Source: Skermanella mucosa (lineage in GTDB: Bacteria > Pseudomonadota > Alphaproteobacteria > Azospirillales > Azospirillaceae). Taken from it: a DNA stretch of 64,000 bases. Below are positions 17,549 through 24,767 of the stretch, piece by piece; positions within the stretch are counted from its first letter, which is position 1; every line of letters begins with the position of its first letter. A program made the translations under genes and the position numbers. A model generated the notes under the pieces. It was not told the DNA's origin. It was given only the letters and a program-made list of their open reading frames with translations, and made no database searches. The stretch covers positions 4,920,501 through 4,984,500 of the forward strand of contig NZ_CP086106.1 of NCBI RefSeq assembly GCF_016765655.2, written 5' to 3'.

Positions 17549-17865
17549 TCCACCGTGATCTTGACGGTTTCCGTCTGGGTCCTGCCTTGGTCGTCGGTCC
17601 AGCTCAGCGCGATCTCGCCGCTTTCATGGGCCACCGTCGTGAAGGTGAGGAAGGGATTGGCGGTGATCGCGGGGAACAGGTCGGCGCTGAACACCTCCTC
17701 CCCGTTATAGGTGCAGGCGAAGCGGTGGATGATGTCGCGCGGGATCAGGGCGCCGTCGGAGCCGGGGCGGAAGCCGGTCTCCATGGGGTGGGAGATCAGG
17801 GCCTTGATCTCCAAGACCTCGCCGCGCTTGGCGGTGGGTGGGACGTTGATCAGGGTGCGGGCCAT
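17545..17865 (-). CDS. soxZ: SoxZ, sulfur-carrier complex subunit
   Basis: A 106-residue Ig-like protein that pairs with SoxY as the periplasmic sulfur-substrate carrier. Family features are RGEVLEIKALISHPMETGFR near the N-terminus and FTADLFPAI-like FSADLFPAITANPFLTF in the middle. As is usual for SoxZ it has no signal peptide and would be co-exported with SoxY through Tat. It lies 3 bases after the soxY stop and overlaps soxA. Confidence 0.94.
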   Translation of the reverse strand: MARTLINVPPTAKRGEVLEIKALISHPMETGFRPGSDGALIPRDIIHRFACTYNGEEVFSADLFPAITANPFLTFTTVAHESGEIALSWTDDQGRTQTETVKITVE

Positions 17866-17868
17866 GGC

Positions 17869-18333
17869 TCAGCTCTCCGCGCAGGCGGGAAGGGTCACGA
17901 TCACCTCGGCCTCGTCGGACCAGAAAGTGCCGTCGCTGAGCTGGGCGATGGCGACGATCTTCTGGGAATCGCCGAGGCGGATGCGGGTGGAAACGCTCGC
18001 CCGGCCGGATCGGGGGGTCAGGTGGAAGGTCGCGACGTTGGGCTGGGGGTTCTTCTCGTTGAACACGGCGATGGTCCGGACGAAGTCGCCGGGCTGCATC
18101 CAGTGGGCGACGTTGACGCCCAGGGGGACGGAGTTGCCGTTCTCGACCAGCGCCGGCAGGGCAAGCTCGACCTTGCCCGGGGTGACCGGCGCGCCCTTCG
18201 TGAAGTCCTTTATCGCGTCCGCCATGGCGGCCGGCGTGGCCCCGGCCGGCCGCACCAGCAGGAGCACGCCGAGCGCGGCGCCGGCGCGCAGGACATCCCG
18301 CCGCGTGGTCCCCGTCGGATCGCCATTCGCCAT
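17869..18333 (-). CDS. soxY: SoxY, sulfur carrier subunit with atypical C-terminus
   Basis: A 154-residue carrier protein with a Tat signal (TRRDVLRAG). The body matches SoxY (NGNSVPLGVNV, IAQLSDGTFW). The usual C-terminal swinging arm GGCGG is replaced here by TLPACAES: the carrier cysteine (C151) is kept but its flanking glycines are not, and three residues follow it. The family function is to hold thiosulfate-derived sulfur on that cysteine during oxidation. Loss of the flexible glycine arm could alter access to partner enzymes. It lies between soxX and soxZ in a closely packed operon. Confidence 0.9.
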   Translation of the reverse strand: MANGDPTGTTRRDVLRAGAALGVLLLVRPAGATPAAMADAIKDFTKGAPVTPGKVELALPALVENGNSVPLGVNVAHWMQPGDFVRTIAVFNEKNPQPNVATFHLTPRSGRASVSTRIRLGDSQKIVAIAQLSDGTFWSDEAEVIVTLPACAES

Positions 18334-18346
18334 GGTCAGGGTCTCC

Positions 18347-18757
18347 TCAATCCTTCAGTGTCGCCAGGAACGCCACCACGTCCTCGATCTGCCCGGCCGA
18401 CAGGATCGGCTTGCCGCGCCAGGCCTCCGCCACGCGGTCGAGCCCGTCGGTCCTGTAATAGGAGGGCATGATGGTGTTCGGATCAAGGCTGCGCGGGTCC
18501 ACGATCCGCAGACGGATCTGGCCTTCGGTCAGGCGGGCGCCGACGCCGGCCAGCGACGGCGCCAAGTCGCCCTGGAACCGCTCCTCCGGGAACGGACCGG
18601 AATGGCACAGCAGGCACAGGCCGGTCTGGCGGCTTGTCACGATTTCCCGCCCGCGGGCCGGGTCGCCGACGGCCCCGGCCAGGGGCTCCGGGATGGAATC
18701 GCCGACGACCGTATAGGCGGGTGCCAGCGCCAGGGCGAGGGTGATCGCCCACATCAT
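18347..18757 (-). CDS. soxX: SoxX, monoheme cytochrome c subunit
   Basis: A 136-residue periplasmic cytochrome c, partner of SoxA. A short signal peptide precedes residue about 20. The heme site is CLLCH (C48, C51, H52) and the distal ligand is probably M97 in NTIMPSYYR. The ATG at 18757 is chosen because it overlaps the stop of the flavoprotein gene (ATGA) and has GGAAGT upstream. It passes electrons from SoxA to the respiratory chain. Confidence 0.92.
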   Translation of the reverse strand: MMWAITLALALAPAYTVVGDSIPEPLAGAVGDPARGREIVTSRQTGLCLLCHSGPFPEERFQGDLAPSLAGVGARLTEGQIRLRIVDPRSLDPNTIMPSYYRTDGLDRVAEAWRGKPILSAGQIEDVVAFLATLKD

Positions 18758-20022
18758 CCGAACACTTCCGCCGTCACGATGTCGAACCAGGAATGGGCAT
18801 AGGCCGCCTCCTTTACCCGGGCTTCGGCGGGAGCGTCGAGCGGGCTGGTGCCGCCGGCGCCCTCCACCTCGGCCAGCGTGCCGGAGGACGGCGCATAGAC
18901 GCCGGCGACCGAGATGCCGTAGTCGGGCGCCACCAGGCTGTAGCAGGTGTTGATCAGCTTGGGCGCGGCCGGTTGCTCGCCGCGCAGCAGGGCGGCGACC
19001 GCGCCGGCGCAGACCTTGGCCTGGGCGTTGGCGGAAAAGGCCGACTTCGGCATGGCGCCGGCGATGGCGGCGTCGCCGATCACGTGGATGCCGGGCTGGA
19101 GCCGGGATTCGAACGTGACGGGATCGATCGGGCACCAGCCGGAGCGGTCCGCCACCCCGGCGGCTTCCGCGATCGCGGCCGCCTTCTGCGGCGGGATGAC
19201 GTTGGCGACATCGGCCTTCACCCGGTCGAAGTCGGTGACGAAGGTCATTCCGTCGGGCTCCACCGCGGTGACCTGCCCGCCGCCGGACAGCGGCACCAGT
19301 TCAAGCAGCCCCGGATAGAGCCTGGCCCAGGCGTCCTGGAACAGGCGCTGCTTGGAGAATCCGTCCTTGGCGTCGAGCACGATCAGCTTGGAGCGCGGCT
19401 TGCGGGTCTTCAGGTAATGCGCGATCAGGCTGGCGCGCTCGTACGGCCCCGGCGGGCAACGGTAGGGATTGGCGGGGACCGACATGACGACCACGCCGCC
19501 GTCCTCCAGGGCCTCCAGGCGGCGCGCCAGCAGGACCGTCTGCTCGCCCGCTTTCCAGGCGTGCGGCATCACTTGGGCCGCCTTCTCGTCGTAGCCGGGC
19601 AAGGCGCCGTACCGGATGTCGATGCCGGGCGCCATGACGAGGCGGTCGTAGTCAAGGGTCGTGCCATCGTCCAGCGTGACGCGGCGGGCCTGGGGATCGA
19701 CGCCGACGGCCCGCTGGTGGACGACCGAGACCCCGGCGCGCCGGATGCCGTCATAGCCGAACCGCTGCCGCTCCAGGGGGCGCAGTCCCGCCACCACCGG
19801 GTTGCTCAGCGGACAGGCGATGAAGGTCGGTTCGGGTTCGACCAGCGTCACGTCGAGGCCGAGCCGCTTGAGGAAGCGGGCGCAGGTGCCGCCGCCGAAG
19901 CCGCCCCCGATCACGACGACGCGCGGCGGTGCCTGGGCGCGCACCGGCCGCACGAGCGTCGCCGACGCCCCGGCGAGCAGGGACGCCAGCACCGCCCGGC
20001 GGCTGGGATGGAGCGGGTCCAT
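18754..20022 (-). CDS. fccB: flavocytochrome c sulfide dehydrogenase, flavoprotein subunit
   Basis: A 422-residue FAD protein with a Tat-like signal (PSRRAVLASLLAG). It follows FccB closely: the Rossmann motif VVVIGGGFGG, C70 in FIACPLSN at the place of the covalent FAD cysteine, and the redox-active cysteines in YRCPPGPYERAS and NTCYSLVAP. The C-terminal AYAHSWF is also typical. It oxidises sulfide (or polysulfide) in the periplasm and passes electrons to a cytochrome c, here probably the 99-residue cytochrome encoded just upstream. It is equivalent to SoxF of Sox clusters. The end overlaps soxX. Confidence 0.93.
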   Translation of the reverse strand: MDPLHPSRRAVLASLLAGASATLVRPVRAQAPPRVVVIGGGFGGGTCARFLKRLGLDVTLVEPEPTFIACPLSNPVVAGLRPLERQRFGYDGIRRAGVSVVHQRAVGVDPQARRVTLDDGTTLDYDRLVMAPGIDIRYGALPGYDEKAAQVMPHAWKAGEQTVLLARRLEALEDGGVVVMSVPANPYRCPPGPYERASLIAHYLKTRKPRSKLIVLDAKDGFSKQRLFQDAWARLYPGLLELVPLSGGGQVTAVEPDGMTFVTDFDRVKADVANVIPPQKAAAIAEAAGVADRSGWCPIDPVTFESRLQPGIHVIGDAAIAGAMPKSAFSANAQAKVCAGAVAALLRGEQPAAPKLINTCYSLVAPDYGISVAGVYAPSSGTLAEVEGAGGTSPLDAPAEARVKEAAYAHSWFDIVTAEVFG

Positions 20023-20032
20023 GGCGCCCCCG

Positions 20033-20332
20033 TCAGCCGCGGGAGGCGATCCAGGCGGCTATCGCCCGGATCTCCTCTTCGGTGAAGCCCTTGGATATCC
20101 GGTCCATCACCGTGGGGCTGCCCTCCCCCGCCCTGTATGCCAGCATCGCCGCCGCGATCTCGTCGGCCGATTTCGACAGGATCGGCGGGATGCCTGCCGA
20201 TGCCTCATCGCGCGATGCCTCCCCGCGCAAGGCATGGCACCCGGAGCACGACAAGGCTCCGGGCGGTTCCGCCGCCAGGCTGGCGGCAGCGGCCAGGGAC
20301 AGCGCGCCGGACACCAGGGCGAGGCGGATCAT
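20033..20332 (-). CDS. fccA: monoheme cytochrome c, FccA/SoxE-like
   Basis: A 99-residue secreted cytochrome c. The signal peptide ends near SLAAEP, the heme site is CSGCH, and the distal methionine lies in TVMDRISKGFTEEEI, a pattern seen in the single-heme FccA subunit of flavocytochrome c. The next gene is the FccB flavoprotein 10 bases downstream, supporting this pairing. The ATG overlaps the stop of the upstream molybdenum hydroxylase gene (ATGA), so it could instead be the electron acceptor of that enzyme, as isoquinoline-oxidoreductase-type operons often carry a cytochrome c. Both roles are possible. Confidence 0.85.
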   Translation of the reverse strand: MIRLALVSGALSLAAAASLAAEPPGALSCSGCHALRGEASRDEASAGIPPILSKSADEIAAAMLAYRAGEGSPTVMDRISKGFTEEEIRAIAAWIASRG

Positions 20333-22524
20333 GCCTTGCGCAGGTCCGCGTTCGCCAGGGGCACCGAGCGGATGCGCTTGCCGGTCGCCGCGAAGATCGC
20401 GTTGAGCACGGCGGGGGCCGCCACGAAGATGGTCGGCTCGCCGACGCCGCCCCAGAAGCCGCCCGACGGCATGACGATGGTCTCGACCTGCGGCATCTCC
20501 TCCATGCGCAGCATCTGGTAGGTGTCGAAATTCTCCTGCTGGACCCGGCCGTCCTTCAGCGTGATCTCGCCGTATAGCAGGGCGGAGAGGCCGTAGACGA
20601 AGGAACCCTCGACCTGCGCCTCGATCTGCTGCGGGTTGACCGCGTGGCCGCTGTCGGTGGCCGCGACGATCCGGTGGATCTTCAGGGTCCCGTCGTCGCT
20701 GACCGACACCTCGGCGCAGGCCGCCACGTAGCTGCCGTAGCCCATGTGCTGGGACAGGCCGCGATACACGCCCTCCGATGCCGGCGTGCCCCAGCCGGCC
20801 TTTTCCGCGACCGCGTTCAGCACGGCCAGGTGCTTGGGATGGTTGACCAGCAGCTTGCGGCGGAACTCCAGCGGATCGGCGCCGGCGGCGTGGGCCAGCT
20901 CGTCCACGAAGCATTCCAGGTATATCGCGTTCTGATTGTTGTTCACGCCGCGCCAGAACCCCGGGGGCACCGGCGGGTTGCGCATGGCGTGGTCGACCAG
21001 CAGGTTCGGGATGGTGTAGCCCAGCACCCCTTCCGTGCCGCCCGGGTTCAGCCCCTGGAACGTGGCCGGGTCGCGCCCGCCCTGGAGCGCCTGCGGGTTG
21101 ATCGCCGCCAGGATCGACTGGCCGGAGATCCGCATGTGCAGTCCGTCCAGGTTGCCGTCGGCGTCCAGCGCGCCGGTCAGCTTGCACTGGGTGACCGGAT
21201 GGTAGCGGCCGTGGAGCATGTCCTCCTCGCGCGACCAGATCAGCTTGACCGGCGTGCCGGGCATCTGCTTCGCGATCAGCACCGCCTGGCGGACGAAGTC
21301 GTGGCTGGACGAGCGCCTGCCGAAGCCGCCGCCGAGGTGGAGCCGGTAGACCTCGCATTGCGGGATCGGCAGCCCGGCGGCGGTGGAGGCGGTGGCGAGC
21401 GCCGCCTCCGCGTTCTGGGTCGCGGTCCAGACCTCGCACTTGTCGGCCGTGAACAGCGCGGTCGCGTTCATCGGTTCCATGGTGACGTGGTGCTGGTAGG
21501 GATAGCTGTAGACCGCCTCGACCACCTTGTTGCCGGGCTTGGCGAGCGCCGCCTTGATGTCGCCGGCCTGGTTGCCGACGAAGGCTTCGGAGGCTTCGAG
21601 CCCTTCGCGCAGCGTCGCGGCGATCGCCTCGCTGGACAGGCCGGCGTTCGGCCCCTCGTCCCACTCGACCGGCAGGGCCTCCAGGGCGGTCTTGGCGCGC
21701 CACCAGGTGTCGGCGACGACCGCCACGCCGGTGTCGCCCACGGCGACCACCCGCTTGACGCCGGGCATCCCCTCGACCGCGGCGGCGTCGAAGCTCCTGA
21801 CCTTGCCGCCGAACACGGGACATTCGCGGACCGCGGCGTTCAGCATGCCGGGCAGCTTGACGTCGATCGAGTAGACCTGGGCGCCGTTCAGCTTCTCGGC
21901 CGTGTCGAGACGCTTGAGCGGCTTGCCCGCGATCTTCCAATCCTTCGGGTCCTTGAGCGGCACGTCGGCGGGCGGATCGAGCCGGGCGGCGGCGGCCGCC
22001 ACCTTGCCGTAGGTCGTGGTCCTGCCGGACGCGGCGTGGCTGATCACGCCCTTGTCCACCGTGCATTCGGAAGCCGGGACCTTCCACTCCTCCGCGGCGG
22101 CCTGGACCAGCATCATGCGGGCGGCGGCACCACCCTTGCGGACATAGTCGTGGGAATCGCGGATGCCGCGGCTGCCCGCCGTCTGGAAATTACCCCAGAC
22201 GCGGTTTCGCGCGACGTTCTGGCCGGGCGTCGGATATTCGGTGGTGACCCGGGACCAGTCGCAGTCCAGTTCCTCCGCGACGAGCTGGGCCAAGCCGGTC
22301 AGCGTGCCCTGCCCCATCTCGACGCGGGCGATCCGGACCACCACGGTCTCGTCCGGCCGTACCACCACCCAGGCATTGAGTTCGGGCGTCGCCGCCCCTC
22401 CGCCGGCGGCGGGCGTCGCCGCCTCCGCCCCGAACGGGATGTGGAAGCCCAGCATGAATCCGCCGGCCGCGGCGGCGGAGCCGGCCAGGAAGCTCCGGCG
22501 CGACGTCTTGAGCGCGATCGTCAT
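20329..22524 (-). CDS. molybdopterin-binding xanthine dehydrogenase family protein (IorB-like)
   Basis: A 731-residue large subunit of a periplasmic molybdenum hydroxylase of the isoquinoline 1-oxidoreductase beta type. It has a Tat-like signal (TSRRSFLAGSAAAAG), the VEMGQGTLTGLAQLVAEELD motif binding the molybdopterin cytosine dinucleotide, and a C-terminal GGFWGGVGEPT segment near the active site. Such enzymes oxidise aldehydes or N-heterocycles with water. GGGGAG precedes the ATG. It is the second gene of the operon that continues into fccAB and soxXYZA, an unusual setting for this family. Confidence 0.9.
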   Translation of the reverse strand: MTIALKTSRRSFLAGSAAAAGGFMLGFHIPFGAEAATPAAGGGAATPELNAWVVVRPDETVVVRIARVEMGQGTLTGLAQLVAEELDCDWSRVTTEYPTPGQNVARNRVWGNFQTAGSRGIRDSHDYVRKGGAAARMMLVQAAAEEWKVPASECTVDKGVISHAASGRTTTYGKVAAAAARLDPPADVPLKDPKDWKIAGKPLKRLDTAEKLNGAQVYSIDVKLPGMLNAAVRECPVFGGKVRSFDAAAVEGMPGVKRVVAVGDTGVAVVADTWWRAKTALEALPVEWDEGPNAGLSSEAIAATLREGLEASEAFVGNQAGDIKAALAKPGNKVVEAVYSYPYQHHVTMEPMNATALFTADKCEVWTATQNAEAALATASTAAGLPIPQCEVYRLHLGGGFGRRSSSHDFVRQAVLIAKQMPGTPVKLIWSREEDMLHGRYHPVTQCKLTGALDADGNLDGLHMRISGQSILAAINPQALQGGRDPATFQGLNPGGTEGVLGYTIPNLLVDHAMRNPPVPPGFWRGVNNNQNAIYLECFVDELAHAAGADPLEFRRKLLVNHPKHLAVLNAVAEKAGWGTPASEGVYRGLSQHMGYGSYVAACAEVSVSDDGTLKIHRIVAATDSGHAVNPQQIEAQVEGSFVYGLSALLYGEITLKDGRVQQENFDTYQMLRMEEMPQVETIVMPSGGFWGGVGEPTIFVAAPAVLNAIFAATGKRIRSVPLANADLRKA

Positions 22525-22559
22525 CTTTTTCTCCCCGAAGAATGGCCCGACGCGCGGCT

Positions 22560-23027
22560 TCAGCCGCGCCCGACGTCGCCGCTGCCGGCGGCAAGCTTGA
22601 TGGCCGCGCGGATGCGGTTGTAGGTCCCGCAGCGGCAGATGTTCGTCATCTCGGCGTTGATGTCGTCGTCGCTGGGGTTCGGGTTGGATTCCAGCAGGGC
22701 CGCGGCGGCCATGATCTGGCCGGACTGGCAGTAGCCGCATTGCGGCACGTCCAGCTCCGCCCAGGCTTTCTGGAGCGGATGGTCGTTGTCGGGCGACAGC
22801 CCCTCGATGGTGACGATCCGCTGGTCGGCGCCGACGGCGCTGACCGGCGTCACGCAGGAGCGGACGGCGATGCCGTCCAGATGTACCGTGCAGGCGCCGC
22901 ACTGCGCGATGCCGCAGCCGAACTTGGTGCCGGTCAGGCCGACCTGCTCCCGGATCACCCAGAGAAGCGGCGTATCGGGCTCGACCTCGATGTCGTGCGA
23001 CGTGCCGTTGATCGTAAGTTGAACCAC
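22560..23027 (-). CDS. (2Fe-2S)-binding small subunit of molybdenum hydroxylase (IorA-like)
   Basis: A 155-residue electron-transfer subunit with two [2Fe-2S] clusters. The plant-type cluster uses C38, C43, C46 ([10 protein letters not shown]) and C58; the second uses C97, C100 (CGYCQSGQ), C131 and C133 (CRCGT). It shuttles electrons from the molybdenum subunit encoded 35 bases downstream to a cytochrome. The GTG at 23027 is chosen because AGGAGGAAGC lies just upstream. It is the first gene of the minus-strand ior-fcc-sox operon. Confidence 0.92.
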   Translation of the reverse strand: MVQLTINGTSHDIEVEPDTPLLWVIREQVGLTGTKFGCGIAQCGACTVHLDGIAVRSCVTPVSAVGADQRIVTIEGLSPDNDHPLQKAWAELDVPQCGYCQSGQIMAAAALLESNPNPSDDDINAEMTNICRCGTYNRIRAAIKLAAGSGDVGRG

Positions 23028-23123
23028 GTGCTTCCTCCTGTCCCGGCCGCCCCCTCGGTTATTTTCGGAGCGGAACCCGCAATCCCATGTAATGATTTGT
23101 TCTTTTTGTTGGCAGTTCCAATC

Positions 23124-23152
23124 AAGATAGACCGCGCGGAAGCAACGTGCAA
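23124..23152 (-). promoter_or_regulatory. sigma-70-like promoter for the ior-fcc-sox operon
   Basis: On the minus strand TTGCAC (23152-23147), a 17-base spacer and TATCTT (23129-23124) lie about 100 bases before the GTG of the first operon gene, in the only AT-rich spacer of the region. No activator site is recognised. Confidence 0.5.
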
Positions 23153-23203
23153 TCGCCGACGGCATTTTGTCATGACGGCGGGCGGATGCCGGCCTGCCGG
23201 CCG

Positions 23204-24061
23204 TCAACCCTTTGCGATGTCCGCCTCGATCGCCCTCAGGACGTTCAGAAGATGGTCGGACGTCCCGTAGGTCCGGGCTTTGCGGATCACCCGCAAGGCG
23301 TCGACCAGACGGCCCCGCTCCCGGTGGCCCGCTGCGATCGAGGTCAGCACGGCGGCCGCGGCCGGGCGGTCCCTCTCCGCGGCGGGCGGTTCGATCTCGG
23401 CCTCCAGGCGGTCGAGGTCCTGGTACAGGGGTATGGCGCGCAGGGTGGACGCGGCTTCCGCGAGCACCCACTTGTTCCCCTCCGCGCGATAGACGGCCAG
23501 GTAGAGCTTCGCCGCCACCGGCTTGCAGGCACTGTCTTGGAGCGCCCTGGCGAGCTTCAGCGCGGCCTCCGTCCCGAAGGGCCTGCCCTGGTCGATGGAG
23601 AAAAGAGTGCTGCACAGATCGAGCAGGAATCCCGGCGCGCGGTCGGCAAGGGCTTCAGACGCCTTGGGCATCGTGGCGTCCAGGCGGGCCTTCATCCTGG
23701 CGACCACCCTGTCCCGATGTTCGGCATCGACGGGGTCCCCCTCGCGCAGACCGGCGAAACGGGCATAGGCGCCGAACCAGTTGGCGTCGGCAAGGAGCCG
23801 TTCAGCATGTCGCAGCCGGTTCGCCAGCGCCAGCGACGGCGGAGTGCAGCAGTCGATCCCGCCGATGGCGAGCGCGCGAAAGACGATCCTCCGCGGACCG
23901 GCCGGAGTCTCCACGACCAGGGCGCCGTCCTCGGCACCGCGGATGGGGAAGCCATCCTCGTCGGCCCCGTCGTCATAGACGGCGCCGATCAGGTCGGACG
24001 CCCATTCCGGGTGCCTCTCCAGATGGCGGGCGAACAGCGCGCCGGGAAAGAAGGTCGACAT
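23204..24061 (-). CDS. hypothetical protein
   Basis: A 285-residue soluble protein that I do not recognise. It has no signal peptide or membrane segment. The N-terminal 80 residues are beta-rich ([23 protein letters not shown]) and the C-terminal 130 residues are helical and Ala/Leu/Arg-rich, like a short helical-repeat domain. Three cysteines occur in scattered places ([15 protein letters not shown]) but form no metal motif. The ATG at 24061 has GAGGGAGACC just upstream. It is divergent from a small hydrophilic gene and lies upstream of, but 176 bases from, the sulfur operon on the same strand. Confidence 0.65.
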   Translation of the reverse strand: MSTFFPGALFARHLERHPEWASDLIGAVYDDGADEDGFPIRGAEDGALVVETPAGPRRIVFRALAIGGIDCCTPPSLALANRLRHAERLLADANWFGAYARFAGLREGDPVDAEHRDRVVARMKARLDATMPKASEALADRAPGFLLDLCSTLFSIDQGRPFGTEAALKLARALQDSACKPVAAKLYLAVYRAEGNKWVLAEAASTLRAIPLYQDLDRLEAEIEPPAAERDRPAAAAVLTSIAAGHRERGRLVDALRVIRKARTYGTSDHLLNVLRAIEADIAKG

Positions 24062-24323
24062 GGTCTCCCTCGCCTGCTGCGGCATGTCACGGGATGACAT
24101 ACGCAACTGCAGGGCGGCGGATAAGAAGGGTGCGTTCCGGGCGGTCGAATCTCGACCGACCCCCGGATGTCTGGAAACCCGGCTCTCCTGCGTCGCCGGA
24201 TCGGACTGGAGGACGGAGTCCTGAAGGATGGCGAACGGACCTGAAGTGCCGGAACGCCCCGCTTGCGGGACCTGTTGAGGGCCCACGATCGACGATCGCC
24301 ACCATCCGCAAGGGGAGAGCACC

Positions 24324-24539
24324 ATGGCTGCCGACGAGAACGAGAAGACGGTGATTCCGGAAAAGACCGACCGCACCCAGGTCCAGGCGTCGCAGGGGTC
24401 CGGCACGGGAAGCGGAAGCGCCAAGCCGGTCCTGCGGGAGCCGGGCCAGAACGTCAAGGAAAGTGAGATCAAGGCGAGCGCCGCCGCCAAGGAGCGGATT
24501 AAATCCGACCAGGCGGACGACAAGGGAACCGGCCGCTGA
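24324..24539 (+). CDS. small hydrophilic protein of unknown function
   Basis: A 71-residue, highly charged protein rich in Lys, Glu, Ser, Gly and Gln, with no aromatic residue, so probably disordered. GGGGAGAG lies at good distance from the ATG and a perfect 10-bp hairpin follows the stop, so it is a complete transcription unit and likely real. Composition recalls stress-induced hydrophilins. No function is assigned. Confidence 0.65.
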   Translation: MAADENEKTVIPEKTDRTQVQASQGSGTGSGSAKPVLREPGQNVKESEIKASAAAKERIKSDQADDKGTGR

Positions 24540-24550
24540 CGAACGGAAAC

Positions 24551-24584
24551 GGCGGCGCACGGAGCCTCGGCCCTGTGCGCCGCC
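24551..24584 (+). terminator. hairpin after the small hydrophilic gene
   Basis: GGCGGCGCAC (24551-24560) and GTGCGCCGCC (24575-24584) form a perfect 10-bp stem with a 14-base loop, 11 bases after the stop codon. There is no T-run. Confidence 0.6.
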
Positions 24585-24624
24585 CATCGCAAAGCGGGAA
24601 TGCCCCTATCCCGCCCATTGCCCC

Positions 24625-24650
24625 GCCCGAGTCGTTTTTCCGACTCGGGC
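24625..24650. repeat. perfect inverted repeat upstream of the SOS-type promoter
   Basis: GCCCGAGTCG and CGACTCGGGC form a 10-bp stem with a T-rich 6-base loop. It lies just upstream of the promoter of the ATPase gene and could insulate that promoter as a second terminator. Confidence 0.55.
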
Positions 24651-24659
24651 ACAAGAATG

Positions 24660-24686
24660 TTGTGAACAAATCACGAACATTATGGT
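24660..24686 (+). promoter_or_regulatory. LexA (SOS) box within a promoter
   Basis: GAACAAATCACGAAC at 24664-24678 is an exact GAAC-N7-GAAC direct repeat, the LexA operator of alphaproteobacteria. It lies between a TTGTGA -35-like element (24660-24665) and TATGGT (24681-24686), so bound LexA would block RNA polymerase. The next gene starts 82 bases downstream. Confidence 0.7.
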
Positions 24687-24767
24687 AAGGTCCCGCCTTT
24701 CACGCCTCGCTTTCCTGGCGCGACAGCCGAAAGCAGGGCTATCGGGACAAGCTTCAGAGACTTTGCC

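Noticed and set aside
20644-22623. 659-codon plus-strand open frame across the molybdenum hydroxylase gene
   Set aside because: It is the antisense shadow of iorB; the translation is His/Gly/Arg-rich with no family motifs.
24625-24650. T-rich hairpin read as a riboswitch of the Sak4-like gene
   Set aside because: It lies upstream of the promoter elements at 24660-24686, so it would not be in the transcript; insulation or termination is more likely.
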